The notes below the pieces were generated by a model that ran no database searches, was not told where the DNA came from, and worked only from the letters and a program-made list of their open reading frames with translations. A stretch of 50,997 bases of DNA, from positions 1-50,997 of the forward strand of contig JANWVQ010000004.1 in the NCBI GenBank assembly GCA_025056745.1. Direction: 5' to 3'. This DNA comes from Ignavibacterium sp. (GTDB lineage Bacteria > Bacteroidota > Ignavibacteria > Ignavibacteriales > Ignavibacteriaceae). The translations under genes and the position numbers were made by a program. The number at the start of each line of letters is the position of its first letter. Within the stretch, counting starts at the first letter, position 1. This document shows, piece after piece, positions 1 to 7,850 of the stretch.

Positions 1-1
1 A

Positions 2-91
2 GAACATCATAGAGTTAAAACATTTACTGAAGAAGTAGATGAATTTATGAAAAAATATGGATGGAATTTTATTCAGAGCGAGCAGAAGTGA
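2..91 (+). CDS. C-terminal tail of an IS200-like / RAYT-type transposase (5' end outside window)
   Basis: The open frame enters from the left edge and stops at TGA 89-91, giving 29 residues that begin EHHRVKTFTEEVDEF and end in KYGWNFIQSEQK. The histidine pair followed by a KTF-x-EE stretch and a short helix near the C-terminus is typical of REP-associated IS200-like Y1 transposases (the last helix after the catalytic tyrosine helix). This is recognition from family memory; the catalytic HUH and Tyr residues are outside the window. The palindromic repeats that start within 10 bases of the stop fit a transposase that acts on REP-like hairpins. I cannot tell whether the gene is intact. Confidence 0.6.
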   Translation, partial: EHHRVKTFTEEVDEFMKKYGWNFIQSEQK

Positions 92-95
92 GAGC

Positions 96-252
96 AATGT
101 GGCTAAAGCCATAAGATATTTTTTTGAGAATTCTTATCATTTTGCTAAAGCAAACTGCAATAAAAAAATAAATTTATTTTATAAGAACAATTGCAGTTCA
201 CTTTAGTGAACTGAGATAGAGAAAGTAATTAAAAATTGGCTTTAGCCACATT
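96..252. repeat. 16-bp inverted repeat flanking REP-like hairpins
   Basis: AATGTGGCTAAAGCCA at 96-111 is repeated as its exact reverse complement TGGCTTTAGCCACATT at 237-252. Each arm is itself a small palindrome (TGGCT-AA-AGCCA), so each can also fold locally as a hairpin. The pair encloses a third, larger hairpin unit at 143-213. The arrangement right after the transposase tail is like a REP/BIME-type element. No ORF of any size covers this stretch. Confidence 0.75.
143..213. repeat. REP-like hairpin unit A
   Basis: The unit starts with the palindrome TTTGCT-AA-AGCAAA (141-154) and ends with a 20-base perfect palindrome, CAGTTCACT-TT-AGTGAACTG, at 194-213 (9-bp arms, 2-base loop). AACTGCAAT at 153-161 is the reverse complement of ATTGCAGTT at 190-198, so the two small hairpins can also be replaced by one long stem. 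The core between them is only A and T. A decayed relative, unit B, follows at 265-324. Confidence 0.7.
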
Positions 253-264
253 CAAGAATGATGA

Positions 265-324
265 TGCTAAAGCTAACTGAAATAAAAAAATATTTAGAGT
301 ATAGCAGTACACTTCAATGTTCTG
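265..324. repeat. REP-like hairpin unit B, degenerate copy of unit A
   Basis: This copy keeps the order of unit A: TGCTAAAGC, then AACTG-AAATAAAAAAATA, then an AT core, then GCAGTACACTTCAATGTTCTG, which aligns with GCAGTTCACTTTAGTGAACTG of unit A. Its terminal palindrome has lost pairing at several places and the core is about 11 bases shorter. It looks like an older, mutated copy of the same element. Confidence 0.55.
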
Positions 325-350
325 AAATAAACTGTATAAACTACTAATTC

Positions 351-545
351 TTACTCATCCTGCGGTCTTGCTTCAATAGTAACATTCCCATCAAAATCTC
401 TAACCACGATTATTCTATTTGGGCGACAACAAATTCTACACTCTTCTATAAAATCTTGCTTGCCCTCTATTGTCAAGTCAACCCAAACAGAATTATTTAC
501 TCCACAGTATTGACAAGTCCAATCTAAAACATCGTCGGTTTGCAT
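351..545 (-). CDS. Small cysteine-rich CPXCG-type protein
   Basis: The product has 64 residues with C11-x-x-C14-G and C36-x-x-C39-C40-R-P, the two half-sites of a zinc-ribbon-like fold. The spacing and the ECRICCRP end match the family of small bacterial 'CPXCG motif-containing cysteine-rich' proteins; here the first motif reads CQYCG, lacking the proline. Function in that family is unknown; metal binding is inferred from the cysteines. It is divergent from the thioredoxin gene at 683, and the 137 AT-rich bases between them must hold both promoters. It has no evident link to the flagellar block. Confidence 0.75.
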   Translation of the reverse strand: MQTDDVLDWTCQYCGVNNSVWVDLTIEGKQDFIEECRICCRPNRIIVVRDFDGNVTIEARPQDE

Positions 546-682
546 AAATTTCTCATTTTTTTGTTTAAAAATAATTAAATATTATTGAACATCAGATGAA
601 AATCTTACTAAATGCTTTTTTTATTGAAACTTTTTTTATAAAAAATAATCTCATTGAATAAAAAATTAATTGAAAGGGAACT

Positions 683-1186
683 ATGTATAAAAAATTAATC
701 TTTCGGACCTTAATTCTTTTAATTACTGTATCATTTATTCAATATACTTTTGCTAATCCAACAGATAACAAAAAAGCACCAGAATTTTCTCTAAAAACTC
801 TTGAAGGAAAAACTGTTAAGCTATCAGATTACAAAGGTAAGATTGTTATAATTGATTTTTGGGCTACCTGGTGTCCACCTTGTAGAAAAGGAATTCCAGA
901 TTTAGTCGATCTGCAAAAAACTTATTCTAAAGAGTTGGTCGTTATAGGAATTTCCTTGGATCAAGAAAGAACTATAAAAGATTTAAAACCATTTATTCAA
1001 AATTACGGTATCAATTATCCTGTTGTGCTTGGTGATGAAAAAGTTGTCAGAGATTATGGCGGTGTTAACGCAATTCCTACTTCTTTTATAGTAGATCAAA
1101 AAGGTTTTATTGTAGATTCACACGTTGGACTTGTTCCAAAATCTGTCTATGAAAATAAAATTAAAACTTTGCTTGGAAAGAAATAG
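683..1186 (+). CDS. TlpA/ResA-like exported thioredoxin-family protein
   Basis: The 167-residue protein has an N-terminal hydrophobic signal (about residues 5-24, likely cut near FA-NP), then a thioredoxin fold of the AhpC/TSA-Redoxin type starting at KAPEFSLKTLEGK. The active site is W-C64-P-P-C67, and the cis-proline region is seen in NAIPTSFIVD. Such proteins reduce disulfides in the periplasm, for example during cytochrome c maturation, or act as general thiol reductases; the sequence does not say which. The start is supported by GAAAGGGA six bases upstream. A strong terminator follows, so it is transcribed apart from the flagellar genes. Confidence 0.85.
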   Translation: MYKKLIFRTLILLITVSFIQYTFANPTDNKKAPEFSLKTLEGKTVKLSDYKGKIVIIDFWATWCPPCRKGIPDLVDLQKTYSKELVVIGISLDQERTIKDLKPFIQNYGINYPVVLGDEKVVRDYGGVNAIPTSFIVDQKGFIVDSHVGLVPKSVYENKIKTLLGKK

Positions 1187-1209
1187 AAATTATCTTTAAA
1201 TGAATAACT

Positions 1210-1241
1210 AATCCTCACCAATAAAACGGTGAGGATTTTTT
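1210..1241 (+). terminator. Rho-independent terminator after the TlpA-like gene
   Basis: A perfect 10-bp stem, AATCCTCACC (1210-1219) with GGTGAGGATT (1228-1237), has an 8-base loop AATAAAAC and runs into a T-tract at 1236-1241. It separates the thioredoxin gene from the flagellar operon. Confidence 0.9.
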
Positions 1242-1323
1242 GTATAATATCTTACATCTGTCCATATTTAGCCACTTCTTTTTGTCCCGACCTCAAAATT
1301 CTTCAAATTTTTAGCATTTCAAA

Positions 1324-1339
1324 TTGGTATTTGATTTGG
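1324..1339 (+). promoter_or_regulatory. Candidate -24/-12-like promoter of flagellar operon I
   Basis: TTGG-TATTTGAT-TTGG lies 27 bases before the flgB start. The TGG-N8-TTG spacing equals that of sigma-54 promoters, but the usual GC at -12 is GG here. The same spacing occurs before fliL (14831) and before the fliA unit (24036). It is the only promoter-like element I can propose between the terminator and flgB. Confidence 0.3.
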
Positions 1340-1366
1340 CTAAGGTTATTAAAAAGAAAAAAAGTT

Positions 1367-1756
1367 ATGAGTATATCAACTATTAAACTGCTTGAAAAAT
1401 TTATTGATTTCTGTGCTGAAAGAAATAAAGTAATAAGCAATAACATAGCCAACATTGGGACAGAGAACTATCGCAGACAAGAAATATCATTCGATAAAGT
1501 CTTGGGTGAAGAACTTAACTCAAAAATAAAAACAACTCGAGAGAGACATATCAAATTCAATATGATTGAAGATGATCCATACAGTGTTCAAAGTGAAAAA
1601 ATTAAAGAATATACCTCTGGTGTAAATAATGTTGATATCGAAAAAGAAATGGCTGACCTCGCAGAAAATACTTTACTATTCAAATTCACATCCAAAAAAA
1701 TCGGTGACTACTATCGAGGAATTCAAAACGTAATCAAAGGAGGTGGAAGAGTATGA
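1367..1756 (+). CDS. flgB: Flagellar basal-body rod protein FlgB
   Basis: FlgB forms the proximal rod of the basal body. The start at 1367 gives 129 residues, the usual FlgB length; an in-frame GTG at 1229 would add 46 residues without similarity and would begin inside the terminator. The N-terminal rod signature reads SNNIANIGTENYRRQEISF, and the C-terminal helix carries NNVDIEKEMADLAENTL, both typical. It is the first gene of the operon and overlaps flgC by 4 bases (ATGA). Confidence 0.93.
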   Translation: MSISTIKLLEKFIDFCAERNKVISNNIANIGTENYRRQEISFDKVLGEELNSKIKTTRERHIKFNMIEDDPYSVQSEKIKEYTSGVNNVDIEKEMADLAENTLLFKFTSKKIGDYYRGIQNVIKGGGRV

Positions 1757-2250
1757 AAATAGGTAATAATTTCTTTGGCTTTGATATAAGTGCAAAAGGC
1801 TTGAGTATTCAAAGAAAAAAAATGAATTTAATAGCAGAAAATTTGGCAAACGGAAATTCTGTTAGAACAGAAGATGGTCAACCTATAAGAAGAAAAATAT
1901 TAAATGTAACTCAAAAGAATGTCGGATTTGCGGATCAAATGAGAGATATCTCAAACACAATTCAAATTAATACAACAAATCCAAATCATATTAAAAAGCC
2001 AATCGAGCCGATAAATAATTCAAATAATAACTCTGGACTTGAGATAAAAGTCGCAGAAGATAAATCGCCTGGTGATGTTGTTTATATGCCAGAACATCCA
2101 AATGCTGATGAAAATGGTTATGTTGAATTATCAAATATCAATACAATAACTGAAATGATTGATATGATTGCAGCTACACGTAGTTATGAAGCCAATTTGA
2201 CAGCATTAAATTCATCAAAACAAATGATTAAAGATTCATTGGAGATATAA
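1753..2250 (+). CDS. flgC: Flagellar basal-body rod protein FlgC
   Basis: This is a 165-residue proximal rod protein. It has the N-terminal rod helix (GLSIQRKKMNLIAENLAN) and the FlgC hallmark DVVYMPEHPNADENGYV before the C-terminal helix EMIDMIAATRSYEANLTAL. It overlaps flgB by 4 bases with GGAGGTGGAAGAG just upstream, so translation is coupled. The length is slightly above the common 135-150 because of an Asn-rich stretch (NNSNNN) in the middle. Confidence 0.95.
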   Translation: MKIGNNFFGFDISAKGLSIQRKKMNLIAENLANGNSVRTEDGQPIRRKILNVTQKNVGFADQMRDISNTIQINTTNPNHIKKPIEPINNSNNNSGLEIKVAEDKSPGDVVYMPEHPNADENGYVELSNINTITEMIDMIAATRSYEANLTALNSSKQMIKDSLEI

Positions 2251-2252
2251 AA

Positions 2253-2495
2253 ATGAGAATAGATAATAACTTAAATTCTTCATATATCAATTTAATTAAA
2301 ACTAATAATCGAGTTCAAAATTCTCAAAATCCCAAATCATTAAATTCCAATGATGTCATAAGTAAAGAGGAAAAACAACTTTTTGCAGAATTATTCCCTG
2401 AGAAGAAAAACGAAGTTATGAGCTACAATTTTTATAATCGCTCGGGAAAAATTACAACCGCTCAAATTGGCTCACTAATAGACAGGAGGTTTTAA
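2253..2495 (+). CDS. Unknown 80-residue protein between flgC and fliE
   Basis: I do not recognise this protein. It has 80 residues, no membrane segment and no cysteine. It has an Asn/Ser-rich first half, an acidic-basic stretch (EEKQLFAELFPEKKNE) and a C-terminal segment GKITTAQIGSLIDRRF. It sits 2 bases after flgC and 1 base before fliE, with flgC and fliE in their normal order, so it is co-translated with rod parts and is likely an export-apparatus or rod accessory. The pattern ELFP...YN-Y...G..T.A.IG..ID.. could be a small partner-binding helix pair. Function is unknown. Confidence 0.75.
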   Translation: MRIDNNLNSSYINLIKTNNRVQNSQNPKSLNSNDVISKEEKQLFAELFPEKKNEVMSYNFYNRSGKITTAQIGSLIDRRF

Positions 2496-2496
2496 T

Positions 2497-2787
2497 ATGA
2501 TAATTGAAAGGATATCAGGTTTATCAATTCCCTCGATTCAAGAGTCACCTAAATCAAAAAGCCCTGTTGAAGAGTTTAGTAGCGTATTTGGAGAATTCAT
2601 AGGCTCCGTTAATAAAGATCAATTAAACTCATCTGAAATGACAAAGAAATTTATCAGTGGCGAAGGTGTAGAAATTCACGAAGTGATGATTGCAGGTGAG
2701 AAAGCAAAAACAAGTCTTGAATTACTGATGGAGATCAGAAATAAAACCATCGATATGTATAGAGAATTAACAAGAATGTCGGTATAG
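2497..2787 (+). CDS. fliE: Flagellar hook-basal body protein FliE
   Basis: FliE joins the MS ring to the rod. The 96-residue product has the family's C-terminal core GEGVEIHEVMIAGEKAKTS followed by LELLMEIRNKTIDMYREL. The start is preceded by GACAGGAGGTTTTAAT, a strong ribosome binding site inside the end of the preceding small gene. It lies between the small unknown gene and fliF. Confidence 0.95.
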   Translation: MIIERISGLSIPSIQESPKSKSPVEEFSSVFGEFIGSVNKDQLNSSEMTKKFISGEGVEIHEVMIAGEKAKTSLELLMEIRNKTIDMYRELTRMSV

Positions 2788-2791
2788 TAAA

Positions 2792-4432
2792 ATGGCAAAG
2801 GCAAAAGCTTCAGCAGATTCAATTAGAAATTTTATCAACTCTTTGACAATTAAACAAAAGATTGTCATAGGTGTTTCTGTTGTTACAACATTTGTATTAA
2901 TTATCCTGCTAATTTCTATTTTTAATCAGCCAAGTTATGGTGTTCTTTTCGCTGATTTATCGCAACAAGATGCATCAAAAGTGATTGAATATCTATCCTC
3001 GCAAAAAATTCCTTATCAAATTGAAGATAATGGAAGTGTTATTAAAGTTCCGAGAGATAAGATTTATGAAACCAGAATAGAATTAGCAGGCAAAGGCTTA
3101 CCTTCATCCGGCACAATCGGTTATGAATTGTTTGACAAGACAACGATGGGAATGAGTGACTTTATGCAAAAGTTAAATTATAAACGTGCGCTTGAAGGTG
3201 AGCTTGCCAGAACAATTATGGGACAGGAAGGAATTGAGGGAGCAAGAGTGCATTTAGTTTTTCCAGAAAAATCAATTTTCAAAGATGAACAAATTCCTCC
3301 CACTGCCTCTGTAGTCATCAAATTAAGAGATAATTATAAACTACCAAAGGAAAAAGCAGCAGCAATTGTCAATTTCATTTCGAGCTCGGTTGAAGGTCTA
3401 ACGACAAACAATATTACCTTAATCGATACCAAAGGTAGATTATTGTGGAAAGAGGATGCTGAAAATAATTCTATGTCTTTTGCTTCAACAAAGCAATATG
3501 AAATAAAAAATTCCATCGAGACGTATTTAGCTCAGAAAGCACAAAATCTTTTGGACAATGTATTAGGATTTGGCAATGCTCTTGTTCAGGTAAATGTTGA
3601 CTTAAACTTTAATCAAGTAGAAAAGACAATGGAAATATATGATCCAGAGTCGCAAGTTGTTATTAGTGAACAAGTTTCGACTGGTTCTAATTCGGGTATT
3701 TCAGTTGGTGACACAACTCAGCAAAGTAATGAAAATACTATTACGAATTATGAGGTAAGCAAAACTATTCAGAAAGTAATTGAAGAGACTGGTAATATCA
3801 AAAGACTATCCGTTGCGGCTGTGATTAATGATATTCCTAAGACTGTTGAAAAAGATGGTAAACAAGTTGTTGAATACACTCCAAGGCCACCAGAACAAAT
3901 CAGAAAAATCGAAGAATTATTAAAAGGTGCTTTGGGAATTAGTCAAGAACGTAATGATGTAATTTCAATAGTTAATATTCCATTTGAAACAAAGCCACTT
4001 GATGATGAATTAAACAATCAACCAAGCTCTTGGCTTGATGATAAAAATGAAATAATAAACTTAATATTAGTAATACTCGCAATAGCAGGCTCAATTCTTC
4101 TCTTGAAAAATCTTACCGGAAAAATTAAATCAGAAAAAGTTCATATCGGAACCGTTGATAGTGAAAGATTATCTGGTAGAACATCTGAATCTCAATTAGG
4201 TAAACTAGATACAAAAGAGAAACCTCAGACAGAATTATCTGCTGCTGGCAAAAGCACTTTATTAGAAATAAAGAAGAAGAGAGAACAGCTGCCAATTGGA
4301 GATTTAGAAGAGGAAATTTCTATTGAAGCAATTAATAGAGAAAACCAAATTGAAAAGATTAAAAACTACATAATGAAAAATCCAGCAGATGCATCAAAAC
4401 TAATAAATACTTGGTTGTACGAAAATGAATGA
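2792..4432 (+). CDS. fliF: Flagellar MS-ring protein FliF
   Basis: FliF builds the MS ring in the inner membrane. The product has 546 residues, with membrane segments at about 24-44 and 418-438. The large periplasmic part between them contains the conserved start VLFADLSQQDASKVIEYL and the ring-building region EGELARTIMGQEGIEGARVHL. The short C-terminal tail ends NPADASKLINTWLYENE, the FliG-binding segment. It overlaps fliG by 8 bases. Confidence 0.97.
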   Translation: MAKAKASADSIRNFINSLTIKQKIVIGVSVVTTFVLIILLISIFNQPSYGVLFADLSQQDASKVIEYLSSQKIPYQIEDNGSVIKVPRDKIYETRIELAGKGLPSSGTIGYELFDKTTMGMSDFMQKLNYKRALEGELARTIMGQEGIEGARVHLVFPEKSIFKDEQIPPTASVVIKLRDNYKLPKEKAAAIVNFISSSVEGLTTNNITLIDTKGRLLWKEDAENNSMSFASTKQYEIKNSIETYLAQKAQNLLDNVLGFGNALVQVNVDLNFNQVEKTMEIYDPESQVVISEQVSTGSNSGISVGDTTQQSNENTITNYEVSKTIQKVIEETGNIKRLSVAAVINDIPKTVEKDGKQVVEYTPRPPEQIRKIEELLKGALGISQERNDVISIVNIPFETKPLDDELNNQPSSWLDDKNEIINLILVILAIAGSILLLKNLTGKIKSEKVHIGTVDSERLSGRTSESQLGKLDTKEKPQTELSAAGKSTLLEIKKKREQLPIGDLEEEISIEAINRENQIEKIKNYIMKNPADASKLINTWLYENE

Positions 4433-5468
4433 TAAACTAAATAAAATGATGACAAAGGAAGAGGTAACTGAGTCGGTCAGTGGACTCAGAAAAGCAGCTC
4501 TTCTGTTTTTAGCTATTGATGTTGAAACTGCTTCCTCAATTATTAAATACTTGGACACAGAGCAAGTTGAAAGAATATCAACAGAAATAGCTAAAATAAA
4601 AAGTGTTCCTTCTAAAGTTGTAGATGAAGTGATTAAAGAATTTCACAATATGGTTATTGCTCGAGAGTATGTTCTCGAAGGTGGAATTGAATACGCACAA
4701 ATGCTTTTAGAAAAATCTTTAGGTGTCGCGAAAGCACAAGAGATTATTGAAAAAGTTAAGTCCTTAACTACGATGAAAGGATTTGACTTTTTGAAAAAAG
4801 CTGATTCAGCTCAATTGGTTAGCTTTTTAAGTAAAGAACATCCTCAAACAATTGCGCTTATACTTTCTCACTTAAGTCCAGATAAAACAGCTGAGGCATT
4901 AAGAGAACTTCCCTCTGATTTGAGAGCAGATGTTGCTTTTAGAATTGCTACTTTAGGAAAAGTTGCTCCTCATACCTTAAAGCAGATTGAAAAAGTGGTT
5001 GATGAACTCGCCGGTACATCATTAAATCAAACAATCACAAAAATTGGTGGAACAAAAAGTATTGCTAATATCTTGAATAAAATGAATCAGAAGTTGACAA
5101 AAGAAATTCTTGAACAATTTGAAATGTGGGATCCTGATGTTACTCAAGACATAAAACGACAAATGTTCCTATTTGACGACATTGTCAATATCGCTGATAG
5201 AGATATTCAGAAAATTCTTAAAGAAGTCGATAGAAAAGATCTTGCTCTTTCACTTAAGATTGCTGATGAAAAACTTAAAGAGAAAATATTTAAGAATATG
5301 TCCGAGCGTGCAGCTGATTTGTTAAAAGAAGAATTACAATATATGGGTATGGTAAGGTTAAAAGAAGTTGAATCCGCTCAAGCTAGAATTATTGAAATTG
5401 TTAAGAACTTAGAAGAATCTGGTGAAATAGTAATAAGCAGTGGAAATAAAGAGGATATGTATGTCTGA
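4425..5468 (+). CDS. fliG: Flagellar motor switch protein FliG
   Basis: FliG is the rotor component that stators push on. The product has 347 residues, standard length. The middle domain carries the EHPQ motif (138-141) and the C-terminal domain has MFLFDD (247-252), followed by the torque helix with alternating charges (ADRDIQKILKEVDRKDLALS). The first ~20 residues bind FliF. The start overlaps the end of fliF by 8 bases, which suggests coupled synthesis of the two ring partners. Confidence 0.97.
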   Translation: MNDKLNKMMTKEEVTESVSGLRKAALLFLAIDVETASSIIKYLDTEQVERISTEIAKIKSVPSKVVDEVIKEFHNMVIAREYVLEGGIEYAQMLLEKSLGVAKAQEIIEKVKSLTTMKGFDFLKKADSAQLVSFLSKEHPQTIALILSHLSPDKTAEALRELPSDLRADVAFRIATLGKVAPHTLKQIEKVVDELAGTSLNQTITKIGGTKSIANILNKMNQKLTKEILEQFEMWDPDVTQDIKRQMFLFDDIVNIADRDIQKILKEVDRKDLALSLKIADEKLKEKIFKNMSERAADLLKEELQYMGMVRLKEVESAQARIIEIVKNLEESGEIVISSGNKEDMYV

Positions 5469-6099
5469 GAAAATTATCTTAAATACACCATCTAATAAAA
5501 TAAAAGCTGTTAAGTTGACTGAAGTTATAGAAACTTTTAATCAGGAAGATGAAAATCAGAGACGTCAAAAGGAAATTGAAATTGAATTTCATAACCAATT
5601 TATCAAAGGCTTCAAAGAAGGTCAAAAGGAAGCTATAAATCGTCTTCAAAAAGACTATAATGAAAAACTCAAAGAAGTTTTTTCAATTCTCGATTCAATT
5701 CAATCAAAAATAGATAATCAAATTAAAGAGCAATATCATAGACTTGAAGAATTTGTAATCAACTTGTCGTTTCAGATTGCTGAAAAAATAATTCGTCGTG
5801 AGATTCAAAAAGAATCACCAGTTGTTAAAGTAATAGAAGAATCTCTAAAAAAACTAACATCTGCAAATGAAATTACCGTTAAACTTAATCCATTAGATAT
5901 GAACTTGATAGAAACAAATTCAGCATCTATAGCAAGAAATATTAATAGTTCTAAAATAAGATTCGAAGCAGATGAAAGTGTTGAGCGTGGAGGTTGTTTT
6001 ATAGAAACTGAAATTGGAAATGCTGATGGTAGAATAAAATCTCAAATTGAAAATCTCCTTAAACAACTTGAAACTTGTTTTGAAGAAAACAATGACTGA
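5461..6099 (+). CDS. fliH: Flagellar export ATPase regulator FliH
   Basis: FliH is the stator-like negative regulator of FliI in the export apparatus. From ATG 5461 the product has 212 residues: a variable N-terminus, a glutamine/charge-rich coiled coil (about 40-105, with the start FIKGFKEGQKEA), and a C-terminal FliH/YscL-like domain with KIIRREI and a final ERGGCFIETEIGNADGRI, a good family signature. I prefer ATG 5461 over GTG 5440, because AAAGAGGAT stands 6-8 bases before it and it overlaps the fliG stop by 8 bases. Confidence 0.88.
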   Translation: MSEKIILNTPSNKIKAVKLTEVIETFNQEDENQRRQKEIEIEFHNQFIKGFKEGQKEAINRLQKDYNEKLKEVFSILDSIQSKIDNQIKEQYHRLEEFVINLSFQIAEKIIRREIQKESPVVKVIEESLKKLTSANEITVKLNPLDMNLIETNSASIARNINSSKIRFEADESVERGGCFIETEIGNADGRIKSQIENLLKQLETCFEENND

Positions 6100-7408
6100 A
6101 GATTTTTACTCAAAATGCGTATCCGTCATTCAAAGCACTGACACAATAAAATTAAGTGGTAAGATTACAGATGTAATTGGACTCATAATTGTCTCAATTG
6201 GTCCGAATGTCTCATTAGGTGAAACTTGCAGAATAATTGATAAAGATGGAAATCTAATTTGCAGAGCTGAAGTAGTTGGCTTTAAAGACGGAAAAGTTTT
6301 ATCTGTAGCTCTCGATGAAGTTCATAACATTGCTCCTAAATCTGAAATCATTGCAGAAGGAAAACCTTTTTCAATTGGTGTTGGAAAGGATTTATTAGGA
6401 AGAGTTATTGACGGTTTAGGAAATCCGATTGATGGAAAAGGTGATATAAAATTCAGTTCTTTTCGTTCAATTCACAGACAGCCACCTTCACCACTAAGCA
6501 GAACAAGAATTGAACAACCTATTCAAACAGGAGTAAGAGCAATTGATGGCCTTTTAACAATTGGCAAAGGTCAAAGAGTTGGAATATTTGCTGGAAGTGG
6601 TGTTGGTAAAAGTGTTTTGCTGGGTATGATTGCCCGAAATACAAGTGCAGACGTTAATGTTATTGCATTAATTGGGGAACGTGGTAGAGAGGTTAGAGAA
6701 TTTATAGAAAGAGATCTTGGTGAAGAAGGGCTGAAAAGATCCGTTGTAATTGTTGCTACAAGCGATAAGTCAGCTCTGTTGAGAATAAAAGGCGCTTTTA
6801 TTGCAACTACAATTGCAGAGTATTTCAGAGATCTTGGAATGGATGTTATGTTGATGATGGACTCAGTCACTCGGTTTGCAATGGCTCAAAGAGAGGTTGG
6901 ACTTGCGATTGGAGAACCTCCTACTACTAAAGGTTATACTCCAAGCGTTTTTGCTTTACTTCCAAAACTTTTAGAAAGAGCGGGAACATCAAAACAAGGT
7001 TCTATTACTGGTCTTTATACTGTGCTCGTTGATGGTGATGATATGACTGAACCTATAGCAGATGCTGTTAGATCAATTTTGGATGGACACATCGTTCTCT
7101 CTAGACAATTAGCAAATAGCGGTATTTATCCCGCAATTGATCCTTTGCAAAGCATAAGCAGAGTGATGCCAGATATTGTATCTGATGAGCATAGAAGTAG
7201 AGTTAGAATTTTCAATGAAATTTTAGCTACATACAAAGAAGCTGAAGATTTAATTAACATTGGTGCTTATGTAAAGGGAAGTAATCCTCAGATTGATCAC
7301 GCATTGTCAAAGATTGGTCAACTTAAGTCATTTATAAAACAAGATATGTTTGAAAAAACTGAATTTAGAGCCACAATAGAAAGACTTAATAACATAATTC
7401 AATTATGA
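6092..7408 (+). CDS. fliI: Flagellar type III export ATPase FliI
   Basis: FliI hydrolyses ATP to power and order flagellar protein export. From ATG 6092 (overlapping the fliH stop by 8 bases) the product has 438 residues, normal for the family; an upstream TTG at 6047 would add 15 residues without support. Walker A is GSGVGKS (168-174) and Walker B is DVMLMMDSVTRFA. The type III-specific stretch GEPPTTKGYTPSVF follows. The sequence is close to F1 ATPase beta-like folds but has the FliI signature. Confidence 0.97.
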   Translation: MTEDFYSKCVSVIQSTDTIKLSGKITDVIGLIIVSIGPNVSLGETCRIIDKDGNLICRAEVVGFKDGKVLSVALDEVHNIAPKSEIIAEGKPFSIGVGKDLLGRVIDGLGNPIDGKGDIKFSSFRSIHRQPPSPLSRTRIEQPIQTGVRAIDGLLTIGKGQRVGIFAGSGVGKSVLLGMIARNTSADVNVIALIGERGREVREFIERDLGEEGLKRSVVIVATSDKSALLRIKGAFIATTIAEYFRDLGMDVMLMMDSVTRFAMAQREVGLAIGEPPTTKGYTPSVFALLPKLLERAGTSKQGSITGLYTVLVDGDDMTEPIADAVRSILDGHIVLSRQLANSGIYPAIDPLQSISRVMPDIVSDEHRSRVRIFNEILATYKEAEDLINIGAYVKGSNPQIDHALSKIGQLKSFIKQDMFEKTEFRATIERLNNIIQL

Positions 7409-7415
7409 GAAAATT

Positions 7416-7850
7416 ATGTTAAAATTCAAATTCAAACTTGAGCCAGTCAAAAAGGCAAAAGAAAATCTATCGAAGACCATAAAAAAAGATATTGCTAAAA
7501 TCGATTCAATGATAAATGAGAAAAATGATGAAAGAGATAGATTGATTAATGAATTGGATTCATTACGAAATTACAGGTTAAATAGAGTAAGCTCCTCTGA
7601 AATGCAATTTATTGAAGGTTACAAAATAGCACTATCATCAAAGATAAAAGATATTGAAAAAGAAATTCTTGAGCTTGAAAAACATAAAGAAAATAAGATA
7701 AAACAACTTCAAGTTTATAATAAAGAATTAAAAATAATTGAAAGATTTGAAGAAATTAAAAGAAATGAATTTGAAAAGGAACAAAATAAAATTGAGAATA
7801 AAACATTTGATGAAATAGCTATTCAAAATTATGCGAGAGAGAAACTATGA
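7416..7850 (+). CDS. fliJ: Flagellar export chaperone/stalk protein FliJ
   Basis: The 144-residue, almost fully helical, Lys/Glu-rich protein has heptad-like spacing throughout. It begins FKFKLEPVKKAKENL, the usual FliJ start (F-x-L-x-x-[VL]-L/K-x-x-[KR]). FliJ is the central stalk of the FliI hexamer. The position directly after fliI and the overlap with the MotE-like gene support the call; sequence conservation in this family is weak. Confidence 0.82.
   Translation: MLKFKFKLEPVKKAKENLSKTIKKDIAKIDSMINEKNDERDRLINELDSLRNYRLNRVSSSEMQFIEGYKIALSSKIKDIEKEILELEKHKENKIKQLQVYNKELKIIERFEEIKRNEFEKEQNKIENKTFDEIAIQNYAREKL

Noticed and set aside
92-324. CRISPR array in the repeats after the transposase tail
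   Set aside because: The units are palindromic, unequal in length and not separated by regular spacers, and no cas gene is nearby.
1229-1366. Upstream extension of flgB by 46 residues from GTG 1229
   Set aside because: It begins inside the terminator stem, has no ribosome site and the added residues do not look like FlgB; ATG 1367 gives the normal length.
6571-6870. Antisense ORF of 99 residues in fliI
   Set aside because: It is the mirror of a conserved ATPase region on the other strand and has no ribosome site or family match.
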